Source: Neobacillus cucumis (GTDB lineage Bacteria; Bacillota; Bacilli; Bacillales_B; DSM-18226). Taken from it: a DNA stretch of 64,000 nucleotides. Position numbers and translations under genes: made by a program. Positions 43,979-52,465 of this stretch are shown here, one piece after another (position 1 is the first letter of the stretch; every line of letters starts with the position of its first letter). The notes beneath the pieces are model-generated. The model was not told the origin of the DNA. It made no database searches and saw only the letters and a program-made list of their open reading frames with translations. The stretch spans positions 248,001-312,000 of the forward strand of contig NZ_JAEHGC010000004.1 in NCBI RefSeq assembly GCF_016107705.1, given 5' to 3'.

Positions 43979-44635
43979 ATGTCAGAGGAAGAAGAGTTAA
44001 TCCAGCAGCTGTTTGCTGAAAAAGATGAACTAACCGATAAGCAGAAGAAGATTCTCATCGCTGCAATTGAATCATTTTCGGAAAAAGGCTATGCCGGTAC
44101 TTCGACAAATGAAATTGCTAAAAAGGCGGGTGTTGCCGAGGGCACCATCTTCCGCCATTATAAAACAAAAAAGGAACTGCTCATGTCCATCGTCGCCCCG
44201 ATGATGGCAAAATTGATTGGTCCTTTCATCATCAATGATTTAAATAAGGTTTTAGACCGTGAGTTTGACCAGGTAGAGGATTTTATCAGAGCCATGATGG
44301 AGAACCGCCGTGAATTTTTAAAAAAGCATATCTCTATTTTAAAAATCATGCTCCAGGAAATTCCCTTTCAGCCGGAATTAAGGGAGCAATTTTTCGAGCA
44401 TGTGGCGAAAAAAACCTTTGATCGGTTTGTTAATGTTATTCAACACTACCAAGGTAAGGGGCAGATGATTGAAATGCCGCCGGAAAGTGCTGCAAGACTT
44501 GCGATTACTACCGTTTTCGGTTCATTAATGGCTCAATATTTACTTTTCCCTAATGCTGAATGGGATGATGAAGTAGAGACGGAGAGAATCATCCAGTTCA
44601 TCATGCACGGCCTGGGAACAACGAAGGCACGCTGA
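43979..44635 (+). CDS. TetR-family repressor of the ABC exporter
   Basis: TetR-type regulator of 218 residues. Its helix-turn-helix reads TSTNEIAKKAGVAEGTIFRHY, preceded by LIAAIESFSEKGYAG. The C-terminal domain is all-helical and diverged. It is the third gene of the exporter unit, so it would control its own synthesis through the two operators at 42039 and 42088. GAAGGGAG lies ahead of the ATG. The stop codon lies inside the left arm of the terminator. Confidence 0.93.
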   Translation: MSEEEELIQQLFAEKDELTDKQKKILIAAIESFSEKGYAGTSTNEIAKKAGVAEGTIFRHYKTKKELLMSIVAPMMAKLIGPFIINDLNKVLDREFDQVEDFIRAMMENRREFLKKHISILKIMLQEIPFQPELREQFFEHVAKKTFDRFVNVIQHYQGKGQMIEMPPESAARLAITTVFGSLMAQYLLFPNAEWDDEVETERIIQFIMHGLGTTKAR

Positions 44636-44657
44636 CTTATATGCAGCGTGCCTTTCT
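44626..44657 (+). terminator. Terminator of the ABC exporter operon
   Basis: GGCACGCTG (44626-44634) pairs with CAGCGTGCC (44644-44652), followed by TTTCTTTTT. The TetR stop overlaps the left arm. Confidence 0.8.
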
Positions 44658-44659
44658 TT

Positions 44660-44893
44660 TTATTCTTCAGGTGCATTCAAGATTTTGATTGTTTTAAAAC
44701 CGAGATTGATTTTGTAATTTAAATTCCAGCTCCCGCCCAGAATTTCAATCTCACTTTCCTGGAGGGAGAAGCGAAGAACTACGTCATGGTCTTCATCGAT
44801 GATCACGTAAGCATTTTTATTCGAAAAAATTTGATACGATGGATGTGAAATAATGGTCCAGCCATGTAATAATTTATTGCTTTTTGTACTCAT
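44660..44893 (-). CDS. Hypothetical protein, 77 aa
   Basis: Small protein MSTKSNKLLHGWTII, later IFSNKNAYVIIDEDHDVVLR and ESEIEILGGSWN. I do not recognise a family. The alternating hydrophobic pattern suggests a small beta-sheet domain, and there is no signal peptide. A modest GTAAGG ribosome site lies before the ATG, and the frame does not overlap other genes, which supports it as real. It shares the convergent hairpin region with the TetR gene. Confidence 0.55.
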   Translation of the reverse strand: MSTKSNKLLHGWTIISHPSYQIFSNKNAYVIIDEDHDVVLRFSLQESEIEILGGSWNLNYKINLGFKTIKILNAPEE

Positions 44894-45046
44894 CCTTACC
44901 CTGCCTTTTTGGTAAATTATATAACAAAGCTTGAGCCTTGTTAACTGTTTCCACCTGATATTTTAAACTGTTAGCCGTACACGATAAAATGGATCGTCAT
45001 TTTGACCAGGATTGCCTCTGCCGTCGATGTTATTGCTGACATCCCT

Positions 45047-45721
45047 TTATATATACTTACTCCCTTCCCGGAAACTTAATGGTGCCAGCTTGTGGCCTTC
45101 GATAAACTTTCTTACCGATTCCGGATTGGTTTTCGAATATTCGCGTAAGGCCCAGCCAATTGCCTTTTGGATAAAAAACTCCTTGCTGTCGGCATTTTTC
45201 CTTATGTATTCAAAGAGAATTTCTTCCCTTGTTTCTTGTTTGTATTTCAATTGAAAAAGAATCGAAGCCCGCCGCAGCCACATATTCTCATGTACAGCCC
45301 AGCCCACAATCGTTTCACCAATGACTTCCGGAAACTTTTGGGCAATCGTTCCAACCGGCTTTGGTGCCAAGACATCAACTGAATCCCACCATGATTTGGT
45401 CGTAATCAATCCTTCCAAAAAAGCTACATCCTCTTTTCCCAGTTTCTTTTGTAATTTTTCCAGATACCCTAATGCCGTATATTGATACTCTCTCTCTGGT
45501 TTGTTCCATAGCTCAAGGACAAACTCAGGATTTAACGGTTCTTTTAAAATTCCTGTTTCATGGAAAAATTGCCTTTCAAGCTCTCTCCTTTGGGGTGTTT
45601 TAATCCCGAGGAAGGGAAAATGATTTTTCATGTATTTCGCCATCGGCCCAGCATTTGCTTCATTACGGTTGTGTTCAAATAGATTGGTTAATAACGCGAC
45701 AGCATCGTTCAAATTTCTCAT
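45047..45721 (-). CDS. DNA alkylation repair protein (AlkD-like)
   Basis: HEAT-repeat DNA glycosylase family protein of 224 residues. Motifs: AKYMKNHFPFLGIKTPQRRELER, then WDSVDVLAPKPVG, WLRRASILFQLKYK and FIQKAIGWALREYSKTNPESVRKFI. These match the AlkD-type proteins that remove bulky or cationic alkylated bases without base flipping. It is a single leftward gene. A short leader without clear regulatory signals separates it from the small SASP gene upstream. Confidence 0.9.
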   Translation of the reverse strand: MRNLNDAVALLTNLFEHNRNEANAGPMAKYMKNHFPFLGIKTPQRRELERQFFHETGILKEPLNPEFVLELWNKPEREYQYTALGYLEKLQKKLGKEDVAFLEGLITTKSWWDSVDVLAPKPVGTIAQKFPEVIGETIVGWAVHENMWLRRASILFQLKYKQETREEILFEYIRKNADSKEFFIQKAIGWALREYSKTNPESVRKFIEGHKLAPLSFREGSKYI

Positions 45722-45796
45722 CCCCTGGCATTGGTCTTTCTCTCATTCTAAAATAGTTAGTCTAGTTATTGCCACTATTAGGAAGAAACAATCGTG

Positions 45797-45826
45797 TGTA
45801 TAAACAATTGAACACATGCCAAACTA
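45797..45826 (+). promoter_or_regulatory. Candidate sigma-G promoter of the small SASP gene
   Basis: TGTATA (45797-45802), a 17-bp spacer and CAAACTA (45820-45826) resemble the sigma-G consensus. It ends 30 bp before the start codon. Confidence 0.55.
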
Positions 45827-45856
45827 TAGATTAGTGAATAGGAAAGGAGCTTGACC

Positions 45857-46015
45857 ATGACGAAGAAGTATAATAAAGGCAGCGGCAATCAGAATTCGCC
45901 GCAGGCTGGGCACTCTGAGGCGGAATTCGCCAGTGAATTTGTCAGCGGGGATAACAGCAAGGGAAATAAAAAGAACGTAAAAAGTCAGCAAAGCAAAACC
46001 AATCCTCATCAATAA
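45857..46015 (+). CDS. Probable gamma-type small acid-soluble spore protein (52 aa)
   Basis: Very hydrophilic peptide of 52 residues: MTKKYNKGSGNQNSPQAG, then SEAEFASEFVSGDNS, ending in KSQQSKTNPHQ. Composition (Gln, Asn, Ser, Lys, Gly) and the EFASE core recall gamma-type SASPs, the amino-acid reserve of spores. It has only one such core where SspE has two or more. AAAGGAG precedes the ATG, a sigma-G-like promoter lies upstream and a strong terminator downstream. It is too short for many gene finders. Confidence 0.6.
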   Translation: MTKKYNKGSGNQNSPQAGHSEAEFASEFVSGDNSKGNKKNVKSQQSKTNPHQ

Positions 46016-46016
46016 A

Positions 46017-46045
46017 AAGCCAGGCGGACATCGCCTGGCTTACTG
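46017..46045. terminator. Bidirectional terminator after the small SASP gene
   Basis: AAGCCAGGCG (46017-46026) and CGCCTGGCTT (46032-46041) form a perfect 10-bp stem. T-rich tracts occur on both strands, so it can also serve the convergent ATPase gene. Confidence 0.85.
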
Positions 46046-46102
46046 TTTTGAGGAATTATATAGATGGTTTTTTCTGATTTACTACCCTTGCTGCCCATTT
46101 TC

Positions 46103-47212
46103 CTATGCATTAACCTCTGCCAAGTCCCCCAGCTCATTGATCTTTTCGCGAATTTCACTTTGGATTTTTTCTACTACTGTAAAATCCATAGCGGATACAT
46201 AGATTTCCTCAAGCTCATCATGCAAATCCTTTGCCTTTGCAAGATAGGAAGTAGCCTCTGTCATTTTCGTTTTATACTTCCCGGAAATTTCAGTGATAAA
46301 ATCTGCGTAAATTTCATCTGTTCCAGGTTCAATCAAAAGTTCGTACATATCAATAATTTCATCGCCATCGCGGCTTGGGAAATATTCATGCGGGGCGGTG
46401 CTGTCAAAGATGGCAATCCCAAGCTCCCTTAGAATGACCATATCCAGGCTATTCGGATCAAAACCACAGTGATAAACTTCGGCATCGACCCCTCTTTCTT
46501 CTGCCGCTGCCGCAAGCTTTTTCAGCATTGTTGATTTTCCGGAACCCGGCCGGCCTTTGATAAAATAACGTTTCGTAATCTCTTCGGTTAAATTCGGTAC
46601 AAAATCAACAGCACCCATTGGTGTGGCCGCTCCTAAAAAGCGGTGGCGAATATCGGATTTCTTATTCAATTTCATTTTCCCAAAGAAATTTTCAATGAGT
46701 TTATTGGTTAATTGATCGGCCTTTTTAAAATCCATACTGCCGATGTAAATTTTCTCCCAATCATCATGAATGTCCAATGCTTGCTTAAACGTTGCATAGG
46801 CTGTTTGGAAGGATTCACTGATTTGATTTGTCAGGCGTTGAATTTTATTTTTATGAAAGCGGAGTTTTTGTGAATTCCAAGCTTCTCCAAGATTAATATA
46901 CTCTTCTACTGCCCCCGGTGCCTGCGGTTCGATGACATGCGGAGCCGTTCCATCGACAATTCCCACTTTTAATGCTGGAATGATCACACCGTCGATCGAG
47001 TTGTTATCAGAGGAGCAATGGAGGAATTCAATATTGTAGCCTTTTTCCAGCCATTCATTGCCGATTTTTTTCATTAAGGAGGATTTTCCTGTTCCCGGCC
47101 CACCTTTTAGAATAAATAAACGATCAAGCCCCTGGAGGTTGGAATCATAAAGACTGTGAAATCCCCTGGCTGTATTTCCACCGGCGAAATAATTTTTAAC
47201 TTTTCCTACCAC
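46103..47212 (-). CDS. Tandem P-loop ATPase of unknown function (PRK06851-like)
   Basis: Protein of 369 residues made of two related halves. Each half has a Walker A (GGPGTGKSS at 37-45; GRPGSGKST at 220-228). Matching segments follow: FLHCSSDNNSID versus YHCGFDPNSLD, VDGTAPHVIEP versus FDSTAPHEYFP, and HDDWEKIYIGSMDF versus HDELEEIYVSAMDF. The pattern suits the PRK06851 family of Firmicutes. GTG start after AAGGGAG. No Walker B Asp-Glu pair is obvious, so the chemistry is unclear. A hairpin in the leader contains GGAGG. Single gene; no partner is apparent. Confidence 0.85.
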   Translation of the reverse strand: MVGKVKNYFAGGNTARGFHSLYDSNLQGLDRLFILKGGPGTGKSSLMKKIGNEWLEKGYNIEFLHCSSDNNSIDGVIIPALKVGIVDGTAPHVIEPQAPGAVEEYINLGEAWNSQKLRFHKNKIQRLTNQISESFQTAYATFKQALDIHDDWEKIYIGSMDFKKADQLTNKLIENFFGKMKLNKKSDIRHRFLGAATPMGAVDFVPNLTEEITKRYFIKGRPGSGKSTMLKKLAAAAEERGVDAEVYHCGFDPNSLDMVILRELGIAIFDSTAPHEYFPSRDGDEIIDMYELLIEPGTDEIYADFITEISGKYKTKMTEATSYLAKAKDLHDELEEIYVSAMDFTVVEKIQSEIREKINELGDLAEVNA

Positions 47213-47236
47213 TTAACAACACTCCCTTTATCAGCC

Positions 47237-47259
47237 GATAGGAAATGTAACCTCCTATC
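47237..47259 (-). promoter_or_regulatory. Leader hairpin upstream of the tandem ATPase gene
   Basis: GATAGGA (47237-47243) and TCCTATC (47253-47259) pair. On the leftward message the stem includes GATAGGAGG, a ribosome-site-like word, about 25 bases before the start. The rest of the 206-base gap shows no gene. Confidence 0.4.
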
Positions 47260-47418
47260 TGGCATTAAGTGCAACTTCGCCCATGAACCACACTTACGGA
47301 TTCGCAGTCGGCGAGGTTTCTTTCTGACATTTTCACCTTATCATATGCGTGTGTCTTTTATAGGTGAATGCCTATTGGAAGTGAGAAGATTAAAATTTGA
47401 TTAAAATCTTTGTTTGGT

Positions 47419-47895
47419 TTATTTTACGAGATCAGCAAATTCGGCTTTGGCCGTTTCTTGTAAATGCTCCGGCTTTAATACAATTTGGACGCCAATTTTC
47501 CCAGCGCTGACGACCATTACTTCAAGCTGTTTTGCGGCCTCTGCAATAAAGGTTTTATATTCCTTTTTCATTCCAATCGGTGAGCAGCCGCCACGGATGT
47601 AACCTGTCCATTTTTGGATGTCCTTCACCGGAATCATTTCAATCCTTTTTTCACCGGAAACTTTTGCAGCCTTTTTTAAATCCAATTCTGCCTCAACGGG
47701 AATGACAAAGACATAGATGTTTTTCGATGCCCCTTGGGCCACAAGAGTTTTGTATACAACTTCTGGATCTCTGCCGATTTTATGGGCGACGGATACTCCA
47801 TCGATTTTTCCGTCCTTGTTTTCGTATGTATGCATATCATACGGAATTTTCTTTGCGTCAAGAATCCGCATTGCGTTTGTTTTACCTTGTGCCAT
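47419..47895 (-). CDS. ybaK: Cys-tRNA(Pro)/Cys-tRNA(Cys) deacylase YbaK
   Basis: Single-domain trans-editing enzyme of 158 residues. It hydrolyses Cys mischarged on tRNA-Pro. Family motifs: VAHKIGRDPEVVYKTLVAQG, DLKKAAKVSGEKRIEMIPVKDIQKWTGYIRGGCSPIG with the conserved Gly-Gly loop, and VSAGKIGVQIVL. The catalytic Lys of YbaK is in the VYKTL segment. The ATG at 47895 is chosen; the frame opens three codons earlier. Monocistronic, with no clear terminator. Confidence 0.9.
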   Translation of the reverse strand: MAQGKTNAMRILDAKKIPYDMHTYENKDGKIDGVSVAHKIGRDPEVVYKTLVAQGASKNIYVFVIPVEAELDLKKAAKVSGEKRIEMIPVKDIQKWTGYIRGGCSPIGMKKEYKTFIAEAAKQLEVMVVSAGKIGVQIVLKPEHLQETAKAEFADLVK

Positions 47896-48076
47896 GATTA
47901 TCATCCTTAAAAAAATTTTTTATTGCCATTATACCAAATACGGATGGATCTGCTCACAAAATAATCCAAAAACTGTCACCTGTTTGTCACTCTCTAAAAC
48001 AATGGATGTAGTAAACTGAAGTAAATTAGAAAACTTCCAAGATTCCTGCAGATAATTTGGATTGAGGGTGGTTGGT

Positions 48077-49867
48077 TTGAAATACGATTTGGTTCTTTTA
48101 CATGCACCTAGTGTCTATGATTTTCGGGAAAATGCTTTGCTTGCTGGACCGATTAGTGATGTTGTTCCGTCATCGCCGGTTTTCGAAATGTATCCAATTG
48201 GGTTAACAAGTATCGCCGATTATTTAGAACGATACGGATTTAAAGTCCGAATCATTAATATTGCCAATCGGATGCTGATGAATCCGCGCTTCAATGTTAA
48301 AAAAAAATTGCGCAGCCTGAACACAAGAGCGTTTGGGATTGACCTGCATTGGCTGCCCCATGCCCATGGAAGTATTGAACTCGCCAAAGTGGTGAAACAA
48401 CTCCATCCAGACACCCCCATCATTTTCGGCGGATTATCTGCCACCTACTACCACAAAGAATTAATTGAATACCCATTTATTGATTTCGTGATGCGCGGTG
48501 ATTCAACTGAAAAGCTGATGCTCCTCCTAATGAATAAACTCGAGGCAGGGAACACCCATTACGCAGACATCCCGAACCTTACTTGGAAAAAAGACAACCA
48601 AAAGGGCTTTAATCCGATTACGTATGTACCAAAGGATTTAGATGAGTTTGATGTCCCTGGCTATCGCTATACGATTCGTTCCGTTTTTAAATACCGTAAC
48701 TTTATGGACCCGCTTCCCTATAATGGCTGGCTGCAATACCCCAATACGGCCTTGCTTACAGCGCGGGGCTGCACGCAAAATTGTCTGATTTGCGGGGGAT
48801 CGCGGGATGCCTACAATGAAAATTGTAAGCGCAGCCAACTTGCGCTTAGGTCGCCTGGCAAGCTCGTAAGTGACATTCAATTTATTCAACGTTTCAGCCG
48901 GGCGCCCATTTTTATTCTGCACGATATCCGCCAGGGAGGGGATGACTATGTTAATGAATTCTTTCGTTTGCTGAAAAGCATCCACCTGAAAAATGAGATC
49001 GTCTTTGAATTATTCCAATATGCCGATGAGTATTTTTTTGAAAAGTTGCAGGCAAGTGTTCCAAAATACAGTATTGAAATTACTCTTGAAACCTATGATG
49101 AAAATCTAAGACGGAACAATGGAAAGTTTAGCTGTACAAATCAGAAGGTTATCGACACATTGAATTTTGCCTTAAAACATGGCTGTAAGAAAATTGATTT
49201 GTTTTTCATGGTAGGTATACCGGGGCAGACGTATGAAAGTGCCTTAAAAAACATCTCGTTTTGCAAGCAAATTCATCTTGCCTGCGGGCGAGACCCAAGG
49301 CTGTTTTATTTTGTAGCACCGCTGGCTCCCTTTTTAGACCCGGCAAGCCCTGCTTTTGAGCATCCGGAAAGGTACGGTTACAAAAAGCTCTGTCATACGC
49401 TTGAGGACCACCGCAAGGCGATCACTCAGCCATCATGGAAGCATATGCTGAGCTACGAGACCAATGAGATGACGAGAGATGACATCGTCTCCGCAACATA
49501 CGCTGCGGCTCATCAACTCAATGAGTTTAAATTGAAATATGCCCTTATTGACGGAGCAGCCTATTGCGATATTAAGCGAAAAATTGTCCAATCTTTAAAC
49601 TATATTGAAAAAATTGATCAAATCCTTAAACTGCCGGATGAGCTGCAAGCAGCAGAGTTTGCAAAACTAAAAAAAGAAATAGAGGAATTAAACCATTATA
49701 GTATTTGCGGGAAGAATGAATTGAAATGGGAAGTCCAAAAGAATTATGCTAATATTTTTTCACTTGTCTCTGTCGGGATCGAGCAGCTGTGTGAGGATTA
49801 TGCGATTAAAATCAGACATCAATTGAGCCCGAAACTAAGGGAGCAAGTGAATCTGGATTTAGAATAA
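48077..49867 (+). CDS. B12-binding domain radical SAM protein
   Basis: Protein of about 596 residues from a TTG at 48077 that follows GAGGGTGG. The N-terminal 170 residues form a cobalamin-binding-like Rossmann domain (YDLVLLHAPSVYDF, IGLTSIADYLERYGF, IIFGGLSATYYHKELIE). The radical SAM core begins ARGCTQNCLICGG with the CxxxCxxC cluster, and FFMVGIPGQTYESALKNI is a later core motif. The C-terminal 170 residues are helical. It resembles the Ta0216-type B12/radical SAM family known to me by name only. The substrate is unknown, and there are no cotranscribed neighbours. Confidence 0.82.
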   Translation: MKYDLVLLHAPSVYDFRENALLAGPISDVVPSSPVFEMYPIGLTSIADYLERYGFKVRIINIANRMLMNPRFNVKKKLRSLNTRAFGIDLHWLPHAHGSIELAKVVKQLHPDTPIIFGGLSATYYHKELIEYPFIDFVMRGDSTEKLMLLLMNKLEAGNTHYADIPNLTWKKDNQKGFNPITYVPKDLDEFDVPGYRYTIRSVFKYRNFMDPLPYNGWLQYPNTALLTARGCTQNCLICGGSRDAYNENCKRSQLALRSPGKLVSDIQFIQRFSRAPIFILHDIRQGGDDYVNEFFRLLKSIHLKNEIVFELFQYADEYFFEKLQASVPKYSIEITLETYDENLRRNNGKFSCTNQKVIDTLNFALKHGCKKIDLFFMVGIPGQTYESALKNISFCKQIHLACGRDPRLFYFVAPLAPFLDPASPAFEHPERYGYKKLCHTLEDHRKAITQPSWKHMLSYETNEMTRDDIVSATYAAAHQLNEFKLKYALIDGAAYCDIKRKIVQSLNYIEKIDQILKLPDELQAAEFAKLKKEIEELNHYSICGKNELKWEVQKNYANIFSLVSVGIEQLCEDYAIKIRHQLSPKLREQVNLDLE

Positions 49868-49873
49868 AGAAAA

Positions 49874-49963
49874 CTCGCCGATTGGCGAGCCCTAAGGGCG
49901 TTTCATGAGGCCTAGTTGCACTTATGCGCAGGAAGAAAGTATAAACTTGGAAAAAGTTTATAC
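49874..49963. other. Two hairpins between the radical SAM gene and livF
   Basis: CTCGCC-GATT-GGCGAG (49874-49889) lies just after the radical SAM stop. GTATAAACTT/AAGTTTATAC (49939-49963) has a perfect 10-bp stem. Neither has a strong T-run on the + strand, so termination of the radical SAM gene is uncertain. Confidence 0.5.
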
Positions 49964-49980
49964 CTTCTTACCAGCTAAAG

Positions 49981-50011
49981 AAAAGGTAATGGGGTTTCCC
50001 CAATACCTTTT
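49981..50011 (-). terminator. Terminator of the liv operon
   Basis: Read leftward: AAAAGGTATTGGGG pairs with CCCCATTACCTTTT with one mismatch and a three-base loop, then CTTT. It begins right after the livF stop. Confidence 0.75.
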
Positions 50012-50719
50012 CTAATGCCCCCCAAGGTAGGCTGATTTAATTTGGTCACTTGCCGTGAGTTCTTCTGCAGAACCTGATGCAACAATTTTCCCTGTTTCAA
50101 TGACATAGGCACGGTCGGCGATTGATAAGGCCATATTGGCGTTTTGTTCAATCAAGAGAATCGTTGTGCCTGTTTTATTTATTTCCTCGATAATATTAAA
50201 AATTGTTTTGACTAAAAGTGGTGCAAGTCCCATTGATGGTTCATCCAATAACAACAGCTTTGGACGAGCCATTAATGCACGCCCCATTGCGAGCATTTGC
50301 TGCTCGCCGCCGGATAATGTTCCGGATAATTGCTTGCGGCGCTCATGAAGGCGCGGGAACAACTGATACACCTTATCGAAGTCCTCACGAATTCCTTGCT
50401 TATCATTTCGAAGATAGGCACCTAATTCAAGATTTTCCTCAACCGACATATTTGCAAACACACGGCGTCCTTCCGGAACATGGGATAATCCCATTTTTAC
50501 GATGGACTGGGCCACTTTACCGCCAATCGGCTTTCCTTCAAAAAGGATTTCACCATTCTTCGGTTTTAGTAAACCCGAAATCGTTTTTAATAGTGTACTC
50601 TTCCCGGCACCATTCGCCCCAATCAAAGTAACAATTTCCCCCTGGTTGATTTCAAGCGAAACACCTTTTAAGGCATGAATATTACCATAGTATACATTGA
50701 TATCATTAATATTTAACAT
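50012..50719 (-). CDS. livF: Branched-chain amino acid ABC transporter ATPase LivF
   Basis: ATPase of 235 residues with Walker [11 protein letters not shown], signature [15 protein letters not shown], Walker [14 protein letters not shown] and [22 protein letters not shown], the LivF-type C-terminus. It is the last gene of livJ-livH-livM-livG-livF. The end of livG and the start of livF share one base. The system imports leucine, isoleucine and valine or related amides; specificity cannot be read directly. Confidence 0.94.
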   Translation of the reverse strand: MLNINDINVYYGNIHALKGVSLEINQGEIVTLIGANGAGKSTLLKTISGLLKPKNGEILFEGKPIGGKVAQSIVKMGLSHVPEGRRVFANMSVEENLELGAYLRNDKQGIREDFDKVYQLFPRLHERRKQLSGTLSGGEQQMLAMGRALMARPKLLLLDEPSMGLAPLLVKTIFNIIEEINKTGTTILLIEQNANMALSIADRAYVIETGKIVASGSAEELTASDQIKSAYLGGH

Positions 50720-51501
50720 TATGAAATGACCTCCTCGCCGAGGTATGCTTTGATGACTTTAGGATTATTTCTGATTTCCTCAGGAGTTCCTTGTGCAATA
50801 AGTTGGCCGGAATCAAGTACATAGATTCGTTCACATACGCCCATGACAAGTCCCATATCGTGTTCAATCAGCAAAATCGTTAAGGAGAAACGCTCACGGA
50901 TTAACGCGATTAGATTCATCAATTCCTCTGTTTCCTGTGGATTCATCCCGGCTGCCGGCTCATCTAAAAGCAACAATTTAGGGTTGGCCGCAAGGGCACG
51001 GGCAATCTCAAGACGGCGTTGCTGACCATAAGGAAGATTTTTCGCCTTTTCATGCATAAATCTATCCAGGTTAAAAATCTTTAAGAATTCAATCGCCTTT
51101 TCCTCCATTTCCTTTTCACCGGAAAAATGAGGAGGAAGACGGAAGATTGAGCTTAAAATCGAATGCTTGGCAAGCGAATGATAGGCTACCTTAACATTAT
51201 CAAGCACAGATAATTCACTAAATAAACGAATATTTTGGAAGGTACGACTGATTCCCTTTTTAGTAATTCTATAGGGCGCCAAACCATTTAATTTTTCCCC
51301 ATCTAAAGAAATACTTCCTTCTGTTGGTACATAAACCCCTGTAAGGAGGTTAAAAAATGTAGTTTTACCGGCGCCGTTTGGTCCAATTAATCCGACAAGC
51401 TCGCCTTGGTTTAATTCAAGGTTAACATCAGAAACGGCCTTTAAGCCGCCAAAGCGGATTCCGGCATTGTCTACTTTAAGCAACGGTGTGTTTGCATTCA
51501 T
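50719..51501 (-). CDS. livG: Branched-chain amino acid ABC transporter ATPase LivG
   Basis: ATPase of 260 residues with Walker [33 protein letters not shown] as signature, Walker [14 protein letters not shown] and [22 protein letters not shown]. The [10 protein letters not shown] and [10 protein letters not shown] features identify LivG. It overlaps livM by four bases and abuts livF. Confidence 0.94.
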   Translation of the reverse strand: MNANTPLLKVDNAGIRFGGLKAVSDVNLELNQGELVGLIGPNGAGKTTFFNLLTGVYVPTEGSISLDGEKLNGLAPYRITKKGISRTFQNIRLFSELSVLDNVKVAYHSLAKHSILSSIFRLPPHFSGEKEMEEKAIEFLKIFNLDRFMHEKAKNLPYGQQRRLEIARALAANPKLLLLDEPAAGMNPQETEELMNLIALIRERFSLTILLIEHDMGLVMGVCERIYVLDSGQLIAQGTPEEIRNNPKVIKAYLGEEVIS

Positions 51502-52451
51502 CCTTTTACTCCTCCTTTAACGGATTTACCACCTTTAAAGAATGAGGTTATTTCTTTTGTTCCTAACAATCCTTGTGGACGGTAAAGCATCATGATTACT
51601 AGAACTAAGCTGTATACAATCATCCGAACTTCAGGGAAGCCCTGCAAATATGTTGAGATAATTGTGAGTAAGATCGCGGCAATGACTGCCCCAGACATAC
51701 TTCCTAATCCACCAAGTACAACGAAAATCAAGATATCAAAGGACTTCAAGAAGCCAAAGTTCGTTGGCTGGATAATATAAAAGTTATGAGCATACAATGC
51801 ACCGGCAACCCCTGCAAAAAAAGCACCGATGGCAAATGCGGCAACCTTATAGTACGTCGTATTGATTCCCATCGCATCGGCAGCTATTTCATTTTCACGA
51901 ATGGAAATGCAAGCACGCCCGTGTGTTGAATTCGTAAAGTTTACAATTACTACAATGGTTAAAATTACACAGCCTATAAGCCATGGCCATGTAGTGAAAT
52001 GAGATACGGTCATCCCGCTTGCGCCGCCGACATAGTCGATATTTAATAAAACAATCCTGACAATTTCCCCAAAGCCAAGCGTCGCAATCGCTAAATAGTC
52101 TCCCTTAAGTCTAAGGGTCGGAATACCAATGATTAGTCCTGTAATCGCTGCGGCTACTCCTGCCACTAAAATGGCTACCGGGAAGGGAAGACCTAATTTC
52201 ATCGTCACAATCGCTGATGCATATGCACCAACTGCAAGGAACCCGGCATGTCCAATCGAAAACTGGCCGGTAATTCCGATAATTAAATGTAAACTTGCTG
52301 CTAATATAATATTAATTCCAATAAAAAACAATGTGTTTACATAAAACTGATTCAGTGTTCCACCATTAATTAAAAATTGGATTACAACTGAAAAAACAAC
52401 GGCTAAAACGATTGAACTCCAGAAGCCTTTTGTATGTTTAATTGTATTCAT
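51498..52451 (-). CDS. livM: Branched-chain amino acid ABC transporter permease LivM
   Basis: Permease of 317 residues with about nine helices. The LivM motif GITGQFSIGHAGFLAVGAYASA and a later GLGSMSGAVIAAILLTII are visible. ISIRENEIAADAMGINTTYYKVAAFAIGAFFAG is the usual cytoplasmic EAA-like loop. It pairs with LivH. It overlaps livG by four bases and follows livH by 14 bases. Confidence 0.94.
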   Translation of the reverse strand: MNTIKHTKGFWSSIVLAVVFSVVIQFLINGGTLNQFYVNTLFFIGINIILAASLHLIIGITGQFSIGHAGFLAVGAYASAIVTMKLGLPFPVAILVAGVAAAITGLIIGIPTLRLKGDYLAIATLGFGEIVRIVLLNIDYVGGASGMTVSHFTTWPWLIGCVILTIVVIVNFTNSTHGRACISIRENEIAADAMGINTTYYKVAAFAIGAFFAGVAGALYAHNFYIIQPTNFGFLKSFDILIFVVLGGLGSMSGAVIAAILLTIISTYLQGFPEVRMIVYSLVLVIMMLYRPQGLLGTKEITSFFKGGKSVKGGVKG

Positions 52452-52465
52452 CGCTTAGCCACCCC

